Shown here in pieces: positions 37,584 to 50,400 of a stretch of 64,000 bases of DNA (position 1 is its first letter; each line of letters opens with the position of its first letter). This DNA is from Styela clava (taxonomy: Eukaryota; Chordata; Ascidiacea; Stolidobranchia; Styelidae), in assembly GCF_964204865.1 (NCBI RefSeq), contig NC_135251.1, positions 21,886,001 through 21,950,000 of the forward strand, read 5' to 3'. The notes beneath the pieces are model-generated. The model ran no database searches and was not told the DNA's origin. It saw only the letters and a program-made list of their open reading frames with translations. Made by a program: the position numbers and the translations under genes.

Positions 37584-37811
37584 TCACATTTGAAAAGAAA
37601 AGTTTATTATCCCGGAATGCCGATGGATAGCGTTCCAGTGTTTTAGTAATAGTGTCGGGGATACAAATTCGAGTGTGCAAGTTTTTGAGGGGCAAGAGTA
37701 TCTGCCCACGGATCGCTCACCTTCGAGAACAGTGGCATACAAGGGAGGAGCAGAAGGTAAACCACTTGCCATGCCTGATTGGGATAATGGTAAAATAATA
37801 TAAACAAACAA
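37584..37811 (-). other. Possible zinc-finger coding fragment
   Basis: The minus-strand frame contains GRYSCPSKTC, then LLLKHWNAIHRHSG, i.e. C-x4-C-x12-H-x4-H, a C2H2-like spacing. It is isolated, short, without clear exon neighbours, and lies among repeats. A remnant of a retroelement or of a zinc-finger gene is possible, as is chance. Confidence 0.25.
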
Positions 37812-38531
37812 GAATAGAGCAATATAAATAAGTAACTGATCTAAACTACACTGTCTTGATTCGGCTAAAAACCATTGCCAAACAAACAGTAAATCAGTCG
37901 AGCGCTATCAGTAATTTATTTTTCCAGCAATATTGAAAATACGCTAGATACATATACGGAATAGAATAAAAGAAGAAGAAGTCGAGCGCTAATGATGCGC
38001 ACAGAGGATTACAAAGTTTAAATTGAGCTTTCCCTGATGGAACCTCGAATGCGGAAAACCTTGCCAAATGACTAGCTAGGGCGATGTACTTTGCGATCTC
38101 TAAATTATATCAAAGTTGAGCACCAGCAGAATTCGATGTTCGCTCAAGGCGATAAGTTGCATGGTTGCACAGCGCTGCCTCCTATAACTGTAAATCTTTG
38201 CAGTATTTTGAGAGATGTTGTTCTTATAATCTTGAAGTCCAGTACAGTACAGAGCTATTGTACGGAGCACCGAAAACACGGTAATAAGCAATGCTCCCCT
38301 ATTTTTTTCAATACTGGACCAATCTATTTCAGTTATGGAAACTGACAGTAACTTATAGGGAGCCATTACTTGTTTTTTAACTTTCTATTGAACTTTTTCG
38401 GTCTCGTTGTTTTTCCCCAAAATTTTGCTTCTGTTTTCCAAGCTTCATGCCAAACTCGTAGCATCTGGAGCAAACTGGTCTGCATTGGCCTCTTGGCTTA
38501 TTTACTGTTTTACGCACATATGTCTAAGCCG

Positions 38532-38842
38532 ACTTCTCATTACTTATCGATTTTATCGGTAAGAATGTTGATAGGTATTCGTCTGTCTGTCTGTCAGTCT
38601 GTTAGATGCACGCGATATCTCACGAAAGCGAGATGGAATCTGCTCCAGATTTTGCATGTGCATTCATCATATGTCGGACCAGAAGCCTTTTGATTTTGGA
38701 TGAATTATGTCGTATAATTAGCGAGGGTTAATTAATTAGTGATGGGACACAAGGTGTCACTATGAAGTAAGAGCGCTTTTTGGGGGAATCTCCTAACTTT
38801 CGATCGATGAGTCTTCGGTCTCTGACCGATATTCTCGTTTTG
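38532..38842. repeat. Dispersed repeat element, second copy (inverted relative to 29268-29738)
   Basis: This lies between GACTTCTCATT and TAATTTACCGTATT, which are adjacent in unit 1 (about 26815-26840), so it is a later insertion. It begins CTTATCGATTTTATCGGTAA and ends near CTGACCGATATTCTCG. Confidence 0.6.
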
Positions 38843-39264
38843 TAATTTACCGTATTATTTTTCGGTAAATTTCAGATTTATAAGTTAGTGACGAAAAGGA
38901 CAGCAGTCGTTTCAGATACATATATAAAATTCATATACTCTCGATGTGGCGCACGTTAGCAATTTTCTTTGTTGCCACAGGCTTCACTTTGTTAATTTGT
39001 TCATCAACCAAAATTTACAATCGATTCATATATTTATTGGTATTTTGTATTAATTAATGGAGTTTAACATCCTGGAATGGGCTAATTGATTGTATGATAA
39101 CAGGCATGCCTATCAGAAAACTGCAGGGTATTATTATCAAGTGATTTTCTTTATCATAAAATGTACAAGGATCTCAAATGATCTTCAGAAACATGGATGA
39201 TATGCATACTATCTTATAATGATTGCATCTTCATATTTCTTGGTTTCAATCAATCGATTTGCAT

Positions 39265-39270
39265 TTTATT
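39265..39270 (-). terminator. Polyadenylation signal AATAAA of carboxypeptidase copy 2
   Basis: The hexamer lies 17 bases after the stop at 39288. The position is conserved with copy 1. Confidence 0.5.
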
Positions 39271-40681
39271 TTGTGAACATATATGTTCTATTCATTGTAA
39301 TTGGAGTATCCTTTAACTGGAACAACTTCACGTAAAGTAGATGCAGCTGAACCGATATGATACAGAAGAATAGAATACTGTCTTTCGACCTGCAATAAAA
39401 TGCGCATGAGGCATTGGTTATATCTTTTATAAGCAGTTGAGTCCATCCAAAAAGAATATGCGAACATCATTTAGCGCAAACTACTTATGCCAAGATGTCA
39501 AAATTTTGATAGCGTTGAAAAATAACAAAATACCTTTCAAGAAATCGAAGTCAAATAATTTGTTGCTGTTGGCCACATGAAAGATTGCAACTGTTTGGGA
39601 CTGCAAAGTACTCTGTTAGGCAACATATGTTACCACGCTCTTGCTAAGGAGAGAATATATAGACTAGTATTTCATATTCCACTCACTGCATTTAAAAAAC
39701 AGGTAAGGTACAAGGTAAAGGAAGTCATTTTTACTTTTGAAATTTGCCAACGAATAAAAGATAGAATACAGATAGAAAACCCCCTCAAATTAATGATCAC
39801 TACGAAAATGCGAAAACAATTAAGCCTGCTATGTTTTATATGTGCACATTTTAATTATGTCCAACAGTAATATTTGTGCATTCGAAATCTAGCTATCTCA
39901 TACTATCGGACAAGAATTTCAATAAAAACATATTTTGGCCTGAACAAGGAAATTTCTATGGTCGAAACTAGAAATTTATTTTTGTCAAAATCATAAATCG
40001 ATTCTAGTGTTCAATCACTCGTAATGCATTGTATTTGGGTACACATGGAGCTGGTAATCTGAAGAATACACATATAGCGTAAAGTAAGATAGAGAAGATA
40101 ATTAGAAAAAGAACTATACTTCGCCCGGACCACTAGAGTGCTGCACAATATTAAGAATAAAAATACCTCTCTCCATCGATCGGATTGATTGATGTCCGCT
40201 CTAATGTCAAAAAGTGAGTCCACTAATCCTGGAAATGCTGAACTTGCGTATGTATCGTGGAGGCCTGGCGCATATATAACGTGCCTAAGTGGAAAAATAT
40301 ATTCGATCGTTTCTGTGACTTTGTCGGAAGTTTAAGAATGTCTATAACTTCAAAATCCTCACCTGAAATTGATTCTTTCTCCAATTCCATTCATATCTAT
40401 AAAAGCTCTGTCCAATTGCATCAGCTGGTCGTTGATTGCTCGGATTTTCAGTTCGCTGAAAAATATATATGTGGTGAAAGCGACATTCTCGCAAAAATCC
40501 ATTCGTGAATCAATATTATGTGGCCTTCAAAGGAGAGTACAATAGCGTGCAAACATTAGGCAAAATATTACTTTTAAAAAAAGGTTGCGAGAGTTTGTGA
40601 TAAAGGGTTTGCAGTTGATTTGCAAATCATATAAATGTCCAAAATATCTCACCGGGTACGCACAAGTATTATTCAAAAATG

Positions 40682-43600
40682 CAGTAGCGGCACGTGGTCA
40701 TTTTGACAACCGGGGCAAGCTACTGCGGGACCAAGTCACCCCCAACTACGGGGACAGGATGAGCGCTGTAAGTTCTCCCATCATTTTATGAGTATAAAAA
40801 CCATTCCATCGGTAACAACCAATCGGCAAAAGCGACAATTTTTAACGATAAGAAAGTGTCTTTAAAACCGGTCCAAGTCAAGGGATTAATAAATGTAGAC
40901 ATAGTTTATTTTGAAACCTCTTTCAAAAGGAAAGGCAATATTTACCCAGATAAATACAATGACATATTAACAGAAACTGCAGATAAAACCTAAAATAAGG
41001 TTTAAAACGTTACTATGAAGAAAGGAAAGTTAATGCAGAGATAAGGACATGCGTCGCTCACTCATAGATATATATGCTGCTAGACTTCTACTGCTTGAAC
41101 ATATATGCAACACGCCGCGGTTTCTTGGAAGCAAAATGCTCAATAACGCGCTGATTAAAGTCATGCATCCCAGAAATAACGTCTCTGTGAATGGATAAAA
41201 CAGCCAAAGAATTCAATCTATCTTGCTTCATTGTGTTTCTGAGATACGTTTTAATACGCTTCAGCGTGATGAATGTTCGCTCTGCGTCGGCGGAAGAAAT
41301 AGGCGTCGTCAAAATGATGTTCAGAAATTTTGCAGACGCCGCAAAGGTAGTTACTAGAGTGTTATCTATGAGGAACCCATAGAGCGCGCAAGTTGATGTG
41401 ATGTTCAAAAAAGTTTGATTGGTGTATACACATCGCGATTCATTTTCCAATTTACCCACGTTTATCATGGGGTAAAATTTGGAGACAGTAGCCAACAAAT
41501 GGATGGGAAATTGACGTGCAAATTTTGAAAAATTTTTGGGGTTCATCAAAGAGAACGCGGCAAGGCGTTCAGTGCGCAGACGATCGCCTGTTTGATCCAC
41601 CAGAATGTCACAGCATTCCTTTGCAGACAAAATTAAACGCTGCGTTGTTTGCCCGCGGCGTAAAGAAGCACTCCATGTGTCGTCGTATTTTATTGTTTCC
41701 CGGATACGAGATACAGCATCGCAGAAGTCTGAAATACACGACTGCACAGACGCTCCATCCATTAGCCTTGACTGCAATGCGCCGTACAATACATCCACGT
41801 GATAGAATATTGTGGAGAAAAAAGCGAGAAAAAATGAAAACTCACCATCTTCTAGCAGACGCTTTAGACCTGCCGCCTCCCTCACAGAGCGTTCGTCCCA
41901 AACCGGAGAGCTCCGAATGCCATTGAAACACTCAATGAGCTCAGACCTAATTCCGGACACGCCCTGCACCACGCGTGATTGGAAGTTCCAACGTGTTGGT
42001 GCACAAGCTGGGAGACGTCGGCTACATATCTGGCGAAGGAGGTCAGAGCGCTTCGGCGAAACGGAAAAAAATGAAGAAAACCCCGAAACATTTGCAAAAA
42101 ATATACGGACGAGAGGGGTATCAAGACACATATTTTTAATACCGAGGTTAAATTGGTGTGCATAACAATGTAAAAAATGCGCATGAGGAAAATCTTCTTT
42201 TATATAAACTTGAACACCATGTCTCGACCCACTCATGACTGCCGCGCCGTCATAAGTTTGAGCTATCAATTTTGACTTCGCGTTGTAAGGCTGTAACACT
42301 TCTTTCAGTACAGCCGATATCCCGCAAGCCGTGCGATCAACGATTGGTACAAAGCTGTGAAATCTCTCGGTAGGTTTACCATCTTTCACAAACCGAAAAA
42401 TCACAGCCAGTTGGGAAACGCACGTGATGTCAGTTGTCTCGTCAGACTGAATCGAAAGGAACTGGCAATTCTCAATTTCCAGAGCCAAATGTTGTCAATA
42501 TAAATTTTATACATTGAGTCGAGCAAATCATTTTGGATATCCTTAGATGTCCCTTTCGAAACAGTTGCGGCATCAAGATGATCTCTCAATACTGTATCTA
42601 GGGATGCGGTGTATTCCACCATATCCAAAAATACCCCTCTATTAGAAGAGCCAGCCCGTTCATCGTGCCCACGGAGGGACAGCTCGTGACAACCAATGAA
42701 CTTCAAAACATCTATCAATCGACCGAGAACATGGCGGGTTTTCCTCGACGTTTTGGTTGTGCCGACGAATAGAAACCGCGCGTCCTTCATCCAACTGTGC
42801 TGCAATATTAACATTTCCGAATGTTCGATATTTTACTGCATTGTCCAGATGCTCCATAGAAGATTGATGATCCCTGGCACGCTCGGAAAGATGTTTAAGA
42901 TCTCTAAAACCAAATTTACACCCACGTGAGTCACGGGCGGTAGCAAAAAGTAGGCAATAAAAACAAAAAAGTGCATTTTTATCCTCGCTGTAACACAACC
43001 ATTCGTGTTTTTTATACCAAGTTTCTGCGCAGAATGTACGCCGACGCTTTCCTCCGTCATGGGATTGTTCCAGTGAACAATTTTTTGGTTGATAAGGCCC
43101 AAGACGTTGTACCTCTAATTTTTGTTCCAGCGGCAGCTGCGAAAACTGAGTGCGAAGTAGTGCATCAAACTTATTCATTATGAGGTCTAAGGCTAAGAAA
43201 TGCGAAGCCGGAAAGAAGTGAGGAGCTAAAAAGGAATGTGGAAAATCGAAAGCAAATGGACTAAAGGTCTCTAACTGATTCAAATAGCGAAACAAGCGAC
43301 AAAAACGAGGGCGAGGAAACTATCAACTCTTCAAGCAACCAACGAACGAGAAGGAATACGTGAATATGTCAACACGTTGTTGTAAGAAACGTCGGCATTG
43401 TGTCGTCATAATTTCGGGGCTAGCCCCGATCGGCCCCGATGATTTAGTAAAAGAAACAGAAAACAAACGAGACAAACGCGGCGAGTGGAAGATAAAAGAG
43501 AGAATACGATATACAATGAGCAACCGGGGCAAAATCGGCGTCGCCCCGTCGACGTTCGGCGAAGGCTTTGCGAGCGAAAAATGAACCATGTCGGGAGAAT

Positions 43601-43708
43601 ATGGCTAGTGTAGACAGTCTGTGCAACTGATATTGAGGTATTTTTCGAATATTTTTTATTATACCGAAAAAAACTGCCCCGGTTGGCCCTATTGACGCGC
43701 CGCCACTG
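40682..43708 (-). mobile_element. hAT transposon (Tip100/ZMYM1-like group), degenerate, in intron 12 of copy 2
   Basis: 3027 bp flanked by perfect 8-bp direct repeats CAAAAATG (40674-40681, 43709-43716). The terminal inverted repeats are imperfect: CAGTAGCGGCACGTGG at the left and CAGTGGCGGCGCGTCA read inward from the right. Both reach ACCGGGGCA by about base 35. It encodes a broken transposase on the minus strand. Copy 1 has no insertion here, so it came after the gene duplication. The GC-rich CGGGGC motif recurs just inside the right end (about 43416-43545). Confidence 0.9.
41088..43178 (-). pseudogene. hAT transposase fossil with zinc finger, DUF4371-like and hAT dimerisation regions
   Basis: Reading starts about MNKFDALLRTQFSQL (43178). 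A TTF-type zinc-finger region follows (RTFCAETWYKKHEWLCY, FCFYCLLF). The frame then shifts near 42740 to the DUF4371-like stretch LSLRGHDERAGSSNRG. It shifts again near 42490 to the catalytic core (SDETTDITCVSQLAV, CYAHQFNLGIKN, APTRWNF) and the C-terminal dimerisation motif SSADAERTFITLKRIK, with a stop at 41088. Two frameshifts make it non-functional as it stands, but the 466-codon C-terminal part is open, suggesting fairly recent activity. Confidence 0.88.
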
Positions 43709-46700
43709 CAAAAATGCATTAACTGAGAAGGACCATATGAGGATACATCGGTTTTGAGTGATCTCGTATGCGCTTGAAACATAAAGCTAACCTTATTCTT
43801 GCTATATATTTGTCAGCAAAAATATGGTCCTATTTTAATGAAACCGAATTCAATTACCACTAGCTTATATATATATATATGAACTACTTTTTTCAGAAAA
43901 TTTGCTTTAATTACATATTATATTTAGACATTTCTTCACACTCTCTGATATTTCAGTACATGAATCACTAGCCGATAGCAGGTAATAATAATATAAAAAA
44001 CTGTAAACGCTTACTTCGTCATGTCAAGTTGTTCAATTTTATCATGAAGTACTTTTGCCGCTGCAGTAAAGTTCCCTAATGCGTAATCGAATTGTTCTGT
44101 ATAAAAGGGGAAGAATAAATTGAAAGGCTGTTTTAGTGAATGTGATTGAGTCTAACTGTATATATATATATATGTATTCATTTGTACATATGCACACTTT
44201 AAAATGGATCGAAGTTGTATTCAGATGTAATAAAGTCGTCAGTAATCTATTTAAGTTATTCAATAGCCAGTCCTATCAACGAAGTAGGCCATTCAAATGT
44301 CGATTGAGACCATACATCTACCATTATTTTTATAACCTAATATTTATAACAAGAAATGTTTAAGGGCTTAAGCTACTTCTGATTGCTACGTATAATTGCC
44401 AAAACAACGTATTCAATGTTATTTATCTTACTCAAATCAAATCCATGTTCAACTAATAGATTTTTGTAATGTGCGATGAACGTGGCCTTGTCTTCCTGAA
44501 GTTTTGCTGCGTAATCTTTACAGTTGAGTGGCAAAATTGGAGAATCTATCAATCGACGACCAACTTCTCCAATTAATTGCACTATACTTTTGCTGAATTT
44601 GAAATCTGGATCAACAAACTTTTTCACAAGATCGAATGTTTCGTATACAGAATGGTACACAGGATACGACGCAAGTCCTATAGACTGATATAAAACACTT
44701 TAATTACTGCTTGATATTTGTGAAAAAACAGTCAGAAACAGAGATAATTTTTAGCGTGTTTTATGCAATGATTTCTCCGAATAAACATTTCATATTACTC
44801 CACCAGTATACATTGACTTATAAGATACGCAGGCGGTTTTAAGCTCGAGACACCTTGCGGTTGTAATTTGTTTGCATAGCAGCACTTATTAGAGTTAAGT
44901 TAGTTACCGTGTCATAGCTGTAACTCGTCGAGAGAGATGAAACCCCAGCAACCTGGATAAATGGCGTAAAGTCACTTCCAGATCCAAGTGTTTTTATTCT
45001 GAAATATGAATGATCGTTAATTAAACCAAAAATTGAATATTTTAGATATTGAAAAAAAATTTATACTGGGTAAAAATTTTGCCAGATGTAGCTTATCACA
45101 GAATGTGCGAAAGTAAACTTACAGAGGAGCACTCTTTGGGTCACTGGAGTCTTTTGGTGACCTGTACGCCCAAGTATCATACACTGTATATCGACCCTCT
45201 GTGATTTCACTTTTTTGCGGTGTTGGTATGGTTTTTGATGACTCCAAGATAACTTCATTTAAATTAGGCGATGCATACATATTGACAGTATAGTTTCCAA
45301 TTACCGCTACATCGAGGTTTAAATATGCAACTGATCTTGAGGATAGAAGCTTTTGAAATTCCTGCAAAAATATGATCTCCGGCTTGTTAAAAAATTGAAT
45401 TATATAGGAATGATATTGTCATACAACTGAAACGATTTTTTAAAGGAAAAAAGAATTATTATATTATTTTACAATTGACTGTTGAAACACTGAAAATGTC
45501 ACAGGTGAAATTCAAAAAGTAACAACTTTTGTGATTTTAACGCATCTGCGTGTCTGAATCCTCAAATTTTCTGTTTGACAGTTGTTTCCATTTTATTTGT
45601 GCCATTCCGGGACTTCCAAAGATCTCACGAACTTACACGTTCTGTGGGAATATGAATAAAGGAATCAGTTAATTTTAGTTCCAATCTCCAACCTCGACCC
45701 ATTCCGTCGATCCTAATAAACCGTATTCTTCTGCGCCCCAACTACATAAAACAATCGTTCTTCTAGGCTTCCAACCCCTTTCTACAGCAGACCCCAGTGA
45801 ACGAGCCAATTCCAGTAGAGAAGCTGTACCAGAAGAAGGATCTATTGCTCCAAATACCCAAGCATCTCTATGATTTCCGATTAAAACGTATCGATCTAAA
45901 GAGATGAATTGGGTTATTGAAAATTTGTGAAAAAAACTGAAAGTATGAAAGAAATATAACGGTATTACTAATTCCAAAGAAAGCCAAATTCCAAAGAAAT
46001 TGCAGCAATAGTATTGTTGTTGTCTCTGGGATAGGCTACCAATGAACATTACACACATATAATATGGTATGTAAGTAAATACTCAAACACACTCTAACTG
46101 ATCAATAATCTGAAATGCTTCATTGGGATGGCGTGCATAATTGCAGGTAATAAACATGCTAAAAGTTTTTGTAGGCTGTTTTTACTTTCCAATAACTATT
46201 TACCTGGTTCTTTGTGTCCTGTTATATAACCAAATATATTATGAACAATAGCTCGTTGATTTTTGGTTGTAACGTGCATCTTTATTTTACTGAAAAAATT
46301 ATATTGAAAGTGAAGTAAATAGATATTGAATTCGCCGAGGTCCATTGTTAGTTATCTGCTGTACAGTTTTATGGGCATCGAATTCCGTAGCCAATCAACT
46401 TTGGCAGCAAACAATGAAAGTATTCAAATACTACTAATATAAGTTAGGATTTAACAATAGTCATCTTCATATATATTTTAGCGTTCAAAAAGTTCCCATT
46501 TTTCACACAACATTTCATGTGCATTGGAATCATTTGGTCCTGCTGATTTTACCTTGTTTCGTTCAATGCTCCTTCAAATCCGGGACCCAATTTGTACGTT
46601 ATATTAAGACCCCCTTTCCATTCATTTGGAACAGCGGCTCCTCCCATTCTCGATAGATACTTGATGGCGTCATCATAGCCTATTGGCGTAACAGGAATTT

Positions 46701-46734
46701 TTGGTAACCGTGTTTCGTTTTCATACATTCTCCA

Positions 46735-47489
46735 GGGTCTTACTACTTACTGAATACAGCGCGAAACACCGCAAAGAGCGCGAAACAGCGCAAAAGAGCG
46801 CGAAACAGCGCAAAAGAGCGCGAAACAGCGCAAAAGAGAGGAAAACAGCGCGAAACAGAAGGAAACCAGCGCAAAACAGAGGAAAACAGCGCAAAACAGG
46901 AGACGCAGTCAATACCACCTCCTGCCACGAAAGAACCACGGCGCCTCTCGCCATGGTTTTATGGCGCTATTTCCGGCATATTTACAAGGTTATGTACCGG
47001 ATTGTAGGTCATCATGCGAAATTTTATCTACCTTTTTGGTGCTCCAGAAGTATGTGCAGCAATATGTCGCACAACTTGAATCCGCTACACACACACACAC
47101 ATACTATTTTCAGGTTGTGCGCCATCTTGGTGCACATACTTCTGGAGATCCCTTTTCACCTAACCCTAACCCTAAAGCCAACCATATCCATATGGAAAAT
47201 GTTCTAAATTATGGTACCCAAAATGTGTCACCAGCAGGGGCAGACCTGCCATTACAGCATTACTGGCTACATACGTTGGTTTGTGTTTTTAATTTGCTGC
47301 CGTGGTACTCCAACTCAAAACAAGGTGCCCCGAACTCACTGCAAAAGTTTTTTTCTGCTTCACACTGTTTCCCTCTGTTTTGCGCTCTTTCGCGCTGTTT
47401 CCACACTGTTTTGCGCTGTTTCCCTCTGTTTTGCGCTGTTTCGCGCTCTTTGCGGTGTTTCGCGCTGTATTCAGTAAGTAGTAAGACCG
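46735..47489. mobile_element. Foldback-like element inserted in exon 6 of copy 2
   Basis: 755 bp between 9-bp direct repeats CATTCTCCA (46726-46734, 47490-47498), which occur once in copy 1. The inverted arms start GGTCTTACTACTTACTGAAT and run more than 60 bp. They then break into tandem variants of a ~20-bp unit like GCGCGAAACAGCGCAAAAGA (left to about 46905, right from about 47350). The core holds a second inverted pair (CTCCAGAAGTATGTGCA near 47041 and its complement near 47133), a CA run and CTAACCCTAACCCTAA. Arms of internal tandem repeats plus a 9-bp duplication resemble Foldback elements; a Mutator-type MITE is the alternative. The Lys/Arg-rich ORFs over the arms are repeat artefacts. 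Confidence 0.8.
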
Positions 47490-50400
47490 CATTCTCCATG
47501 CCGTGTCTAGTAAGAATTTTTTTTAATTAATTCAAGTTAATGAAGATAAGCAAAATTATATCTGCGAGCGTTTCACCGATTATACAATTATATGGATACT
47601 GGATTCAATGTATTTAGCAATTAATTGGTATATAAACATATATAGCAAACCCTTCTACTGTGATAAACATAATAATATTTGAAAACAAATTCTTTAGTTG
47701 ATTTATGAGTAGCAACAAATTTTCTATTTAAATTCTAAAATACTCTTCATATTAGTTAGAAACAAAATCCATGCTTTCTGTCAATCCGCCACAATATTTG
47801 GACTTACCTATAGCAGGGTACTGTGGAGTTAACGGATCACCCTTCACAATATGCAAATTTCCTCTTTGTGCTCCAGTTCCAGGAAGATACCAATCATCTG
47901 GATATACTCCAGACCATGGTACTGTATAATCAATAGGATCCGAATACAAAATAAGCCCAATACATCCATTATCTTCAGCTAAGATTGCTAAAAAAAAATT
48001 AGTAACACAATAATATATTAAATGTAAATTCAATAGTAAAAGTTATTCGTTTTTTTTTCAGCTCGTTAAGTATTTTGGACATTTCCCATTCGAATATTCA
48101 CCAATCAATAAGGCTAAATGCGTGATAGTCAGACTAAGAGAATTCCAATACAGTACACAAGATATTATAAAATAGTATACCTTTGGAGCCACGAAATATG
48201 TCCATATCTCGATATACACACGTGACCAGAAGGATCAACTCCATGTTTTCTTTTAAGCTCTATGAAATCATCGACTCTGGCATAATTGACATAGACCAAG
48301 TAGCCCTGTATAAATATAGCGACATTGTACTTTATATACGAACTAGTAATTTGGAGTTCTATACTTAGTTTCCAATTACGAAGTAACAGAAACAGGTTAT
48401 TATAAAAGATACAATGATCGTGATCATTCATCACAAGTCGTGGTTAGCTCCAAGGCATACATGATTGGGAGAATCAAAATAGCATAACACCAGTTTTGAA
48501 AAACACCATTGTTTTCCTATTCCATAACCCACTGAAATATCAGCGCCAAGCTTTGATGATATAAAGTAGATTACAATCATGATAAGTGTAAATGTAAAGC
48601 AGTTCTGTTGCTATAAACTCACTTCGACATCACCAGTACCCGAATAGGCATTGAAAGGGTTCATGACCTTGTCGCTTCTTTGAGATTCATCTAAAATTTT
48701 TTCACTTGCTTCCGACTGATATATCTCAGTACCTGTTGACGGAAAACAGAATATCAAACAGTACACTTTCATACTAAAAGCCAAATCAGTTTCTAACCTT
48801 TTTCACTATTATATATTATATGCGGTGATCACATTATATACCAACCGTTTTCGAGCAGAACTGATATAATGTTTGAGTCATTTTTGTTTGGATACGAAAG
48901 CAGAACATCATAAGGATGGACTTCAACATGGAATCCATATTCTTGCCATTTCGTTTTCATATATTCAACAAGCTTAACTTCATCAACCTCCTTTCCTGCG
49001 ATGTGGGGTTCCTTTGCTAGGTATCTGTATGCACGTCAGTAACATAGAACAAGTTAAGAATGTTACCAATATCTACACAAAAGTTCTATTGCGATGATGT
49101 CACGTAATTAATTTGCTGTTACGTAAGTCGTTGTTGATACGCTATTGCTGATACGACTTGATTGCTGAAGAAGAACGCTGCACATGAATAATGGGTCAAT
49201 CAAATTTCAGTACTTGAAGATCGAAGAAATGGTTGTACGGCTATTACTTTTGTTTAATTTTTCAAATATGTCTGAGTTCTACAATATGGGACCCGCATAT
49301 GTCACCCAAAATCTTGATTTTTATTTTAAATCATGGGAAACACTTTTTTATTCCGTCATGCTTGATCGCTTTCGTCTGGTCTGTCCGTCGTTTGGCTCGG
49401 GATCGGGCCACGAGGTTGCGTTACTGGTACTGATGTAGCCTACATGTACCAAGTCGTGTTTGTCAGCGTTATTTGTCAGAATTGATATAATTTAAGCAGA
49501 CAAATGCATATTGAGAAACGCGAATATGAAAACAAAACGCCTCGTTCCCACTTCAAATGGAATAACTTCGAATGCTTCCTTACCTCGGATGGGAATTCGG
49601 GTCCGTATTTCTTGACTAAAATTCGGCACATTTCACTTATTCATATTTCCATAGCAAGCACAAAAATGACAAATATCAGATGATTATATCACTAAGTAAA
49701 TTTGATGTCGCCTGAACCAAATGAATGGCACATTGCTACAGCGCAATATTGTCCTTATATTTAGGCATAAGGAACAAACAAGCATTATTTGTTTTTACAA
49801 CGAGGACTTAACGGCCATGAAAATAGGCTTATCATCCTTGACATAGTTATTTGGCATCTGTGTTCATATATTTGAGCAATGCTCTTACCATTGATGCTTT
49901 GCGCTATTAGTCTATGACTCTATGACGCTTCTCCAACCTGTGAATTTACGCCGTGTGCTGCTTTCTTTGTTATCGAACACGAAATGTACGTGCGAATAAT
50001 TTGGCCTTGATACATTGCTGTTGTTGCGTGTGTTCTCTTTTCTTCGCAACTACTGCATCAATTGATTTTACCCTTCCAGTACTCAAAGATGGTTAAATGA
50101 TGGAAAACTGATACTTTCCCGATATTTCACGCAAAATTTTTCTGTTTTATTTTATAAGAAACACTTTGTACCAAATATAGCACGATTCTTTTCCGTCACC
50201 CTTGTCCGCCGATCTTTTGAACAAACTCAGTGCTCAGTTTAAGTCGTGGCGTACCGGTACCGATTGTCGACATTCTTGCCTATATAATTGAGCATTGCTC
50301 TATATGTGTAACAAGCTGTGTTTCTGAAATTCTGAGGTGTCGTTTGTCCCGAGCAACATTTCTAGTCATCATGTCGATTGCATAATGAGGCCTAGGTGGT

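Noticed and set aside
41191-42165. Plus-strand ORFs up to 136 codons
   Set aside because: Antisense shadows of the hAT transposase fossil.
47150-47180. Telomere-like CTAACCCTAACCCTAA
   Set aside because: Only two to three units inside a mobile element; not a telomeric array.
46701-47530. ORFs of 60-190 codons with Lys/Arg/Ala or Phe/Cys/Leu repeats
   Set aside because: They arise from the tandem units of the foldback-like arms; no conserved domain and no splice context.
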